Shown piece after piece: positions 8,330 to 14,833 of a stretch of DNA of 64,000 nucleotides. Below the pieces are notes generated by a model. The model did no database searches and was not told where the DNA came from. It saw only the letters and a program-made list of their open reading frames with translations. The stretch's first letter is position 1. Each line of letters opens with the position of its first letter. Origin of the DNA: Novosphingobium panipatense (GTDB taxonomy: Bacteria > Pseudomonadota > Alphaproteobacteria > Sphingomonadales > Sphingomonadaceae); assembly GCF_002149965.1 (NCBI RefSeq), contig NZ_MSQB01000016.1, forward strand, positions 1 to 64,000, written 5' to 3'. The translations under genes were made by a program, and so were the position numbers.

Positions 8330-9628
8330 ATGAAACGCACTTCGGGCCGCATTCTTCTGGCGGGCACCGCATCGGCCATCGTGTTCGGCTTTGCCGGATC
8401 GGCTCATGCCCAGGCCTTCTATCTTCAGGAACAGTCAGTGCGCGCGCAGGGACGCGCCTTTTCGGGTGAAGCCGCCGATACCGGCGTCGATTCGCTCTGG
8501 TGGAACCCGGCCGCGATCGGCGGGCTCGAAGGCGGCCAGGCTTCCGTCCACGCCAGCGTCATCCTGCCCCGCGGCAAAGTGGTGGACGACGGCACCGTGA
8601 TCGTGCGTCCCGGCCAGGCTCCCGCGCCCGTAGGCGGCAACGGCGTGGCCAAGAACCCGATCAACAACGGCGTGCTGCCCTCCGGCTCGATCGCCTACGG
8701 CACCGGCAAGTTCGCCTTCGGCCTGACGGTGACCTCGCCCTACTCCTTCACCACCGACTACGATTCCGACAGCTGGGCACGCTATTCCGCCGACAAGACC
8801 AAGCTGCGCACCATCGACATCCAGCCGAGCGTGGCCTTCCAGCCCTTCGAAGGCTTCTACGTCGGCGCCGCCGCCAACGTGGAATATGTGGACGCCGCCC
8901 TCGGCAACTACCTGCCGAATCTCTCCCCGACGCTTGCCGACGGCCACCAGAACCTCAAGGGCAACGGCTGGGATGTGGGCTGGTCGGTCGGCGCGCAGTA
9001 TCACAACGGCCCGGCCTCGATCGGCGTCGCCTACAAGTCTGCCGTGAAGCACAAGCTCAAGGGCACGCTGACCATCGACGGCCTGCTCGGCCCGCTCGCC
9101 GCGCAGAACCGGACGCTCGACGCCACTGCCGAGTTCTCCACCCCGTGGCAGGCGATCATGTCGGGCCGCATCAAGGCGACCAAGCAGCTCACCCTCAACG
9201 CCCAGGTCGTGGCCTATGGCTGGAGCAAGTTCGATTCGATCGATCTCGGCGCGCCGATCAACCAGTCGCTTCCCGAGAACTACAAGGACGGCTTCTCCTA
9301 CGCCTTCGGCGTGGACTATGACGTCAATCCGAAGTGGACGGTGCGCAGCGGTATCCAATACGGCGAAACCCCGACCTCGAACGGCAACCGCGACGCCCGC
9401 GTGCCCGACAGCAACCGCTGGAACTTCTCGGCAGGCACCACCTACAACATGAGCGAGAAGATCGCGATCGACGCGGCGGCCTCGTACATCACCTTCAAGG
9501 ATGCTCCGGTGGACCGTCTCACGGCCGCCTATGCCGGCACGGCCGCGCAGACCCCGGTCATCACCAACGGCCGTCTGACCGACGCTTCGGCGCTGGTCTT
9601 CTCGCTCGGCGCACGGGTGGCCTTCTGA
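8330..9628 (+). CDS. FadL/OMPP1-family outer membrane fatty-acid transporter
   Basis: This 432-residue outer membrane beta-barrel has a signal peptide ending GSAHA. The mature N-terminus, QAFYLQEQSVRAQGRAFSG, is characteristic of FadL: the conserved N-terminal hatch segment precedes alternating barrel strands. The protein ends in the aromatic barrel signature LGARVAF. FadL proteins let hydrophobic substrates (fatty acids, aromatics) leave the barrel sideways into the outer membrane. Its stop overlaps the start of the acyl-CoA synthetase as TGATG, which ties uptake to activation. It follows DUF2147 by about 60 bp, so the three are probably one transcript. Confidence 0.9.
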   Translation: MKRTSGRILLAGTASAIVFGFAGSAHAQAFYLQEQSVRAQGRAFSGEAADTGVDSLWWNPAAIGGLEGGQASVHASVILPRGKVVDDGTVIVRPGQAPAPVGGNGVAKNPINNGVLPSGSIAYGTGKFAFGLTVTSPYSFTTDYDSDSWARYSADKTKLRTIDIQPSVAFQPFEGFYVGAAANVEYVDAALGNYLPNLSPTLADGHQNLKGNGWDVGWSVGAQYHNGPASIGVAYKSAVKHKLKGTLTIDGLLGPLAAQNRTLDATAEFSTPWQAIMSGRIKATKQLTLNAQVVAYGWSKFDSIDLGAPINQSLPENYKDGFSYAFGVDYDVNPKWTVRSGIQYGETPTSNGNRDARVPDSNRWNFSAGTTYNMSEKIAIDAAASYITFKDAPVDRLTAAYAGTAAQTPVITNGRLTDASALVFSLGARVAF

Positions 9629-11346
9629 TGGGTGCCGCGGCGACGATCGGCGGTGGCTCCGCCCCGGAAACCTCTTTCTCCCAACTCCCGGAAGAGATGC
9701 CGCCGATCGCGCCGCGGTTGCTCACCGACCTGCTCGACCATGCCGTAGAAGCCCACGGTAACTGGCCGGCGATCGACTTCATGGGCCGCAAGTGGACCTA
9801 CAAGGAGATCGGCGAACTGTCCCGCCGCGCCGCGCGGGGCTTTCAGGACCTGGGCGTCAAGCACGGCACGCGGGTGGGCCTGTGCCTGCCCAACACGCCT
9901 TATTACGTGATCTGCTACTTCGCGATCCTGCGCATCGGCGGGATCGTGGTGAACTTCAACCCGCTCTACACCGAGCGGGAAATGGCGCACCTCGTCGAGG
10001 ATTCGGGGGCCGAATTCATCGTCGCCTCCGACCTTGCGCTGTCGCTGCCCAAGATCGAGCCGCTGGTCGGTGCCAGGAACGGCGCGCTGCGCCGGGTGAT
10101 CGTCTGCCCGATCGCCGATGCCCTGCCCAAGCTCAAGGGCCGCGCCTATCGCCTGCTCAAGCGCAAGGACATCGCGCACGAGCCGCACGACTTGCGCTTC
10201 CTGCGCTTCGCCGACCTGATCGCCCGCGATGCCGATCCCGATCCGGTCGAACGCGCGCCTTCGGACCTTGCCGTCCTGCAATATACCGGCGGCACTACCG
10301 GCGTGCCCAAGGGCGCCATGCTCAGCCATGCCAATCTCGCGGCGAATTCCGCGCAGATGATCGCCCATGTCGGCCACATGCCCGAACAGCAGGAGCGCAC
10401 TCTGGGCGTCCTGCCGCTGTTCCACGTCTTCGCGCTGACCACGGTGCTCAACTACTCGGTGGACACCGCCGCCGAGATGATCCTGCTGCCGCGCTTCGAG
10501 ATGAAGTCGTTCCTGGCCACCGCCAAGCGCACGAAGCCCACGCAGTTCTTCGGCGTGCCCACGCTCTACACCGCGCTTAACAACAAGGAGCTTCACGGCG
10601 AGTTCGACAATGTGCGCGTCTGCATCTCGGGCGGCGCGCCGCTGCCGCTGGAAGTGCGCCAGAAGTTCGAACAGCGCACCGGCGTGCGCGTGGTCGAGGG
10701 CTACGGCCTGTCGGAAGCCTCGCCGATCATCGCCTGCAACCCGCTGGAAGGCGATGTGAAGGACAATTCCTGCGGCCCCGCCTTCCCCGGCACCGTGCTG
10801 GAAATCCGCGATCCCGACAATCCGCACCGCGTCATGCCGCAGGGCGAACGCGGCGAAGTCTGCGCGCGCGGCCCCCAGGTCATGTCGGGCTACTGGAACC
10901 GGCCCGAGGAATCGGAAAAGACCTTCATCTACGGCGCCCTGCGCACCGGGGACGTTGGCTATCTGGATGAAGACGGCTACCTGTTCCTGGTGGACAGGAT
11001 CAAGGACATGATCCTGTGCGGGGGGTACAACGTCTATCCGCGAACGATCGAGGATGCGCTCTACGAGCATCCGATGGTTCACGAGGCGATCGTGATCGGC
11101 GTTCCCGATGCCTATCGCGGCCAGGCCCCCAAGGCATTCGTGGCGCTGCACCCGGGGGACGTCTTGGACCAGGATACTTTGATGGCCTTCCTCAAGGAGC
11201 GGCTCAACAAGATCGAGATGCCGGCCGCCATCGAATTCCGCGACAGCCTGCCCAAGACGCTGGTCGGCAAGCTTTCCAAGAAGGAACTCGTCGAAGAGGA
11301 AAACGCGCGCCGGGCCGCCGGATCGGCTCAGGACCCGTCTGCGTGA
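9628..11346 (+). CDS. long-chain fatty-acid--CoA ligase (AMP-forming)
   Basis: This 572-residue adenylate-forming enzyme should convert fatty acid, ATP and CoA to acyl-CoA. The phosphate-binding loop YTGGTTGVPKG is at about residues 219-229. The adenylate motif YGLSEASP is near residue 359. The hinge and C-terminal domain contain TGDVGYLDEDGYLFLVDRIKD and a final KTLVGKLSKKELV with the catalytic lysine. The ATG overlaps the FadL stop by one base (TGATG). The next start, for MerR, overlaps this gene's stop (GTGA). The position between a FadL porin and beta-oxidation enzymes supports a FadD role, but chain length is unproven. Confidence 0.92.
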   Translation: MGAAATIGGGSAPETSFSQLPEEMPPIAPRLLTDLLDHAVEAHGNWPAIDFMGRKWTYKEIGELSRRAARGFQDLGVKHGTRVGLCLPNTPYYVICYFAILRIGGIVVNFNPLYTEREMAHLVEDSGAEFIVASDLALSLPKIEPLVGARNGALRRVIVCPIADALPKLKGRAYRLLKRKDIAHEPHDLRFLRFADLIARDADPDPVERAPSDLAVLQYTGGTTGVPKGAMLSHANLAANSAQMIAHVGHMPEQQERTLGVLPLFHVFALTTVLNYSVDTAAEMILLPRFEMKSFLATAKRTKPTQFFGVPTLYTALNNKELHGEFDNVRVCISGGAPLPLEVRQKFEQRTGVRVVEGYGLSEASPIIACNPLEGDVKDNSCGPAFPGTVLEIRDPDNPHRVMPQGERGEVCARGPQVMSGYWNRPEESEKTFIYGALRTGDVGYLDEDGYLFLVDRIKDMILCGGYNVYPRTIEDALYEHPMVHEAIVIGVPDAYRGQAPKAFVALHPGDVLDQDTLMAFLKERLNKIEMPAAIEFRDSLPKTLVGKLSKKELVEEENARRAAGSAQDPSA

Positions 11347-11831
11347 GCGGCACGGGAGCAGCCCTCACGCCTAACGACGCCGGAGCGGCAAGCCCGGAAC
11401 CCGCCGCGCCGACGCTGGCGCCGGGCGGCGACATGCTCGGCATCCAGGAGGCCGCGACCGAACTCGGCGTGACGATGCGCACCTTGCGCTTTTACGAGGA
11501 CAAGGGCCTGATCGCGCCGCAGCGGGTGGGCACCATGCGCATCTATTCCAAGCGCGAGATGGGCCGGATGCAGCTGATCCTGCGCGGCAAGCGCCTCGGC
11601 TTCTCGATCCGGGAGATCAAGGAATTCCTCGATCTCTACGACGTCGATCCCGAGCATCACGAACAGGTGCGCGCGCTCCTGGCCCGGGTCACCGATCGCA
11701 TCGACGAACTGCGCCAGCAGAAGACCGCGATCGAGCAGACCCTGGAGGAACTGCTCTCGATCGAAAACCAGTCGCTCGCCTGGCTCAGGAAAACGCCGAT
11801 GACATCGCCGGATGGCCCGACAAATGACTGA
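11343..11831 (+). CDS. MerR-family transcriptional regulator
   Basis: The protein has 162 residues from the GTG at 11343, or 132 from an ATG at 11433. The latter would drop a disordered Ala/Pro-rich leader. The winged helix-turn-helix LGIQEAATELGVTMRTLRFYEDKGLIAPQR is classic MerR, followed by the wing RIYSKREMGRMQLILRGKRLGFSIREIKEFL and a dimerising coiled coil ending ELLSIENQSLAWL. No cysteine cluster is present, so it is not a metal sensor; the effector may be an acyl-CoA, by context. It overlaps the acyl-CoA synthetase stop (GTGA) and the thioesterase start (8 bp). It is the obvious candidate regulator of this fatty-acid locus. Confidence 0.85.
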   Translation: MSGTGAALTPNDAGAASPEPAAPTLAPGGDMLGIQEAATELGVTMRTLRFYEDKGLIAPQRVGTMRIYSKREMGRMQLILRGKRLGFSIREIKEFLDLYDVDPEHHEQVRALLARVTDRIDELRQQKTAIEQTLEELLSIENQSLAWLRKTPMTSPDGPTND

Positions 11832-12696
11832 CGCCCCCCAAATTGCCGTCGACGGCCTGCGCGACCTGCTCACGGTCGAGGAAATCGATACCGGGATATT
11901 CAGGGGCGCCGCTTCGGCGGAGCAGCCCGGCCGTGTCTATGGCGGACAGGTGGTGGCCCAGGCGCTGGCGGCGGCCGCGCGGGGCGTCGATCCCGACCGG
12001 CAGGCCCATTCGCTCCACGCCTATTTCTTGCGCGCGGGCGATGCCGGGCGCCCGATCATCTACCGCGTCCTGCCCGATTTCGACGGCGGCAGCTTTTCCA
12101 ACCGCCGCGTCGTGGCCATGCAGGGCGGCAAGCCGATCCTGAACCTGGCCGCCTCGTTCCATCGCCATGAAGACGGCCTTTCCCACGCCGTACCCATGCC
12201 GCAAGTCCTCGCGCCCGAACAGTGCCCCCATTTCCAGGAGGCACTCGCCGCTGCCGGACAGAAGCTCCCGGCTTTCCTGATCGACCGGCTTGCCCCCTTC
12301 GACATCCGGCCCTGCCCGCCGGTGCCCGCAGGCGACCTGCCGCAGCGCCACCAGTGGTTTCGGCTGGCCCGGACGCTCAACCCCGGTCAATCGGGCGCGG
12401 ACCCGGTGATGCAGCGCGTGATCCTCGCCTATGCCAGCGACTTCGCGCTCATCTCGACCGCGCTCATGCCGCAGGGGCTCGGTTTCTTCTCTCCGGGGGT
12501 TTCGGGCGCCAGCCTCGATCATGCCATGTGGTTCCATCAGGATCCGCCGATCGACGACTGGCTGCTCTATACGATGGACAGCCCCTGGTCCGGCCATGCC
12601 CGCGGTTTCGCGCGCGGCGCGATCTATTCGCGCTCCGGCGAACTGGTGGCCAGCGTCGCGCAGGAAGGCCTGCTGCGGGTCAAGCCTCAGGACTGA
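11824..12696 (+). CDS. tesB: acyl-CoA thioesterase II
   Basis: This 290-residue double hot-dog protein should hydrolyse acyl-CoA to fatty acid and CoA. VYGGQVVAQALAAAARGV is the first hot-dog signature, with HSLHAYFLRAGD, the TesB catalytic-region motif, next to it. The second half contains ASLDHAMWFHQ and YTMDSPWSGHARGFARGAIYS. The ATG at 11824 gives MTDAPQ; an alternative ATG lies four codons upstream inside the MerR gene. The 8-bp overlap with MerR implies translational coupling. In a beta-oxidation locus the enzyme probably relieves CoA depletion when acyl-CoA accumulates. Confidence 0.92.
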   Translation: MTDAPQIAVDGLRDLLTVEEIDTGIFRGAASAEQPGRVYGGQVVAQALAAAARGVDPDRQAHSLHAYFLRAGDAGRPIIYRVLPDFDGGSFSNRRVVAMQGGKPILNLAASFHRHEDGLSHAVPMPQVLAPEQCPHFQEALAAAGQKLPAFLIDRLAPFDIRPCPPVPAGDLPQRHQWFRLARTLNPGQSGADPVMQRVILAYASDFALISTALMPQGLGFFSPGVSGASLDHAMWFHQDPPIDDWLLYTMDSPWSGHARGFARGAIYSRSGELVASVAQEGLLRVKPQD

Positions 12697-12715
12697 CCCG
12701 CAACAATTGTCCCCG

Positions 12716-13108
12716 CTACTTCACCGGCGGGTTCGGATAGGCGATGATCAGCGAGAGGGGTTCCTCGCCCCTCTGCCAGATTCCCACGACCGCGCCGTTG
12801 TAGAGATAGGCCGTCATGCCCGGTGCCAGCCGCGCGCGCTTGCCGTCGGACACGACCTCGCCCTCGCCGGAAAGCACATAGTAGACCTCGTCGTGCGCGA
12901 TGGGATGTTCGCCGATCGCCGCGCCCTTGTGCAGCACCCGGCGGCGGAACTCCATCGCCCGCGGCGCGGGCACGGCATCGGAGATGCGATAGGCCGTGCT
13001 CATGCCGATGGCACCGTGCGGCGGAGCCTCCTCGCGCACGGTGTCCTTCTCGTCGATCACGGCCATCGGCGGCGCTGCAAGAGCCATCAGCAACAGCCCG
13101 GCGATCAC
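12716..13108 (-). CDS. exported cupin-fold protein
   Basis: This 130-residue protein begins with a short hydrophobic segment (MIAGLLLMALAAPP), likely a signal or anchor. A single cupin domain follows: GAAIGEHPIAHDEVYYVLSGEGEV supplies two histidines and a glutamate as metal ligands. In the second cupin motif the usual histidine position in APGMTAYLYN is a tyrosine. Its ATG overlaps the stop of the pectate-lyase-like gene (ATGA), so it is made with that enzyme. Small cupins such as KdgF act on unsaturated uronates in pectin degradation. That is a possible role, but the signal region and the altered motif make it uncertain. Confidence 0.75.
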   Translation of the reverse strand: MIAGLLLMALAAPPMAVIDEKDTVREEAPPHGAIGMSTAYRISDAVPAPRAMEFRRRVLHKGAAIGEHPIAHDEVYYVLSGEGEVVSDGKRARLAPGMTAYLYNGAVVGIWQRGEEPLSLIIAYPNPPVK

Positions 13109-14496
13109 TTCCGCGCTCCCTGAGCGCCGGCGCCTTCGCGCATTTCCCGGTCACGCTCGGAAAGCTTTTCCTGCGCACCAGCCTTCTCGCCCGGATAGCG
13201 GCCGGATTTCGGCGTCATCGTGTCGAGGTTCCAGTCTTTTTCCACGAAGGCGGCGCGCGTGGCGGCGGGATGCGGATAGCCGCCCACCACTTTCTCGTCG
13301 TCGATGATCTCGCCGCGTCCTTCGGCCACGAAGAACAGCACGCGGATGTCGTCCGCCGCCCTGTCCCAGGGGCGGGCGCCGACCGAGGCCAGCAGGTCGG
13401 TCTCCAGATCGGCGGCCGGCATGACCCTGTATCCATCGAAGCGGGCGAGCGGCGTCTGCGATTCGATCAGCCTGGCCTTGGTCACGCCGTAGCGGCCGAA
13501 CATCGGCGCCGGATTGCCCCAGCGATCGACATTGATGTTGTCCTTGCCGAACCAGGCCAGGTCGCCGTCGCCGCCAAGCGTCAGGAACGGCAGGCCCGGC
13601 GCGGTGGAATTGCCCGCCCGCATGACGTTGCCCACCGCCGTGATCTCGCCGGTCACATAAGGATGCCCCTCCCATTCGAGGTTCATCAGGTTGTAATGCA
13701 CCGCGCGGTGGCCCGGATCGTAGATCATGTTGTTGACCATCAGCACTTGCGCCCCGCCCTTCACCAGCGGCGAGCGTTCCATGTTGTGCGCCCAGACGTT
13801 GCGGTAGAAGACGATCCCGGTGGCATTGTCGTGGACCAGCGATCCCTTCGAGTGCTCGCCTTTGGGATGGCTGGCATCGGCAAGCCCCTCGGCGGCAAGG
13901 TTCTCGCGGAACAGCACGTCATGGCTGGTGGCCGCGCGCCATTCCTTCACGGTCTTGCCGTTGAAGCGCGGGCCGGACGTGGACATGTTCTCGTCGATCG
14001 CCCAGAACAGGCTGCAATGCTCCACGATCACGTTGTAGGCGGCCACGGTGGAGAAAGCGTCCGCTTCCCAGCCCGAAAGCTTGGGCTGGCCGTCCACGCC
14101 GGTCATCACGCGCAGATGGCTGATCTTTACGTCGTGGCCCTTGAGGTCGATCCCGCCGCGAACGATCGTCACGCCCGGAGAAGGCGCGGTCTGCCCGGCG
14201 ATGGTCAGGTAGGGCTCGTCGATCTCCAGCACCGAGCGTTCGAGGTCGATCACGCCGCCCACCTCGAACACGACCGTGCGCTTGCCCTTCGCCTCGACCG
14301 CGGCCTTGAGCGATCCGGGGCCGTCCTTGGCCAGGGTGGTGACGCGAATGATTCGCCCGCCGTCGCCGCCCCTGGTGGGCTCCACCGAGCTTGCCGCGGC
14401 CGCCGTTGCGGGAGCCCCCGCCAACGCGACGATCGCCCCACAAATCGTAAGGGAAACCGTAAGGGTAAGACGGCCGAAGTGCCTCTTTGCTTTCAC
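13105..14496 (-). CDS. secreted pectate lyase-like protein (PL1 beta-helix)
   Basis: This 463-residue protein has a Sec signal (residues 10-35, ending ATAAAA). A right-handed parallel beta-helix core follows: RIIRVTTLAKDGPGSLKAAV near the start, YLTIAGQTAPSPGVTIVRGGI, the coil run VKISHLRVMTG, AYNVIVEHCSLFWAIDENMS and LFRENLAAEGL. These match the PL1 pectate-lyase superfamily, which cleaves polygalacturonan by beta-elimination, usually with Ca2+. The C-terminal tail (ERDREMREGAGAQGARK) is charged and probably disordered. It is transcribed divergently from a TonB-dependent receptor and coupled to the cupin gene. A LacI-type operator lies about 70 bp upstream of its start. Confidence 0.85.
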   Translation of the reverse strand: MKAKRHFGRLTLTVSLTICGAIVALAGAPATAAAASSVEPTRGGDGGRIIRVTTLAKDGPGSLKAAVEAKGKRTVVFEVGGVIDLERSVLEIDEPYLTIAGQTAPSPGVTIVRGGIDLKGHDVKISHLRVMTGVDGQPKLSGWEADAFSTVAAYNVIVEHCSLFWAIDENMSTSGPRFNGKTVKEWRAATSHDVLFRENLAAEGLADASHPKGEHSKGSLVHDNATGIVFYRNVWAHNMERSPLVKGGAQVLMVNNMIYDPGHRAVHYNLMNLEWEGHPYVTGEITAVGNVMRAGNSTAPGLPFLTLGGDGDLAWFGKDNINVDRWGNPAPMFGRYGVTKARLIESQTPLARFDGYRVMPAADLETDLLASVGARPWDRAADDIRVLFFVAEGRGEIIDDEKVVGGYPHPAATRAAFVEKDWNLDTMTPKSGRYPGEKAGAQEKLSERDREMREGAGAQGARK

Positions 14497-14565
14497 TTTG
14501 CTCTCCCGTTGCCCTGCTTGTCACAGGGGTTCTTGACAGGGTGGCGTCCCTGCGGCAATAACTAA

Positions 14566-14579
14566 TGACACCGGTTACC
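14566..14579. promoter_or_regulatory. LacI-type operator, weaker copy
   Basis: TGACACCGGTTACC contains the ACCGGT core (14570-14575) with flanking G/C pairs, and shares TGACACCGGT with the stronger site at 14771. It lies about 70 bp upstream of the pectate lyase-like start on the minus strand. The 337-bp region 14497-14833 between the divergent genes holds these two sites and no convincing gene. Confidence 0.5.
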
Positions 14580-14770
14580 AATACCGGCAAGAACGAACTG
14601 AAGATCACAAGACGGTCATTACAGGACAGCGCTTCGGCAGTTCGACCATGGAACTGCCAGTTCGATAAAGTGCGCCGGAAAGGCGTGGAAGATGGCGTCG
14701 ACAGACGCCGGGAGCAGGTGCCGAAGAAAGTGAGGCGCGGCCATGCGCCGATTTTCCTTACATCCGCTTC

Positions 14771-14784
14771 TGACACCGGTATCA
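14771..14784. promoter_or_regulatory. LacI-type operator palindrome upstream of TonB receptor
   Basis: TGACACCGGTATCA is a 14-bp palindrome with a single mismatched pair and a central CG, the form bound by LacI/GalR dimers. It ends 49 bp before the receptor start and would overlap or abut its promoter. Together with the copy 205 bp away it could support looping repression of both divergent genes. Confidence 0.6.
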
Positions 14785-14833
14785 ATTGACCGATACGGCC
14801 ACGAAAGGCCGAACGGCAACAGGGGGAGTGATC

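Noticed and set aside
14565..14789. 74-codon frame between lyase and receptor genes
   Set aside because: It overlaps both operator sites, has no ribosome site and no recognisable domain.
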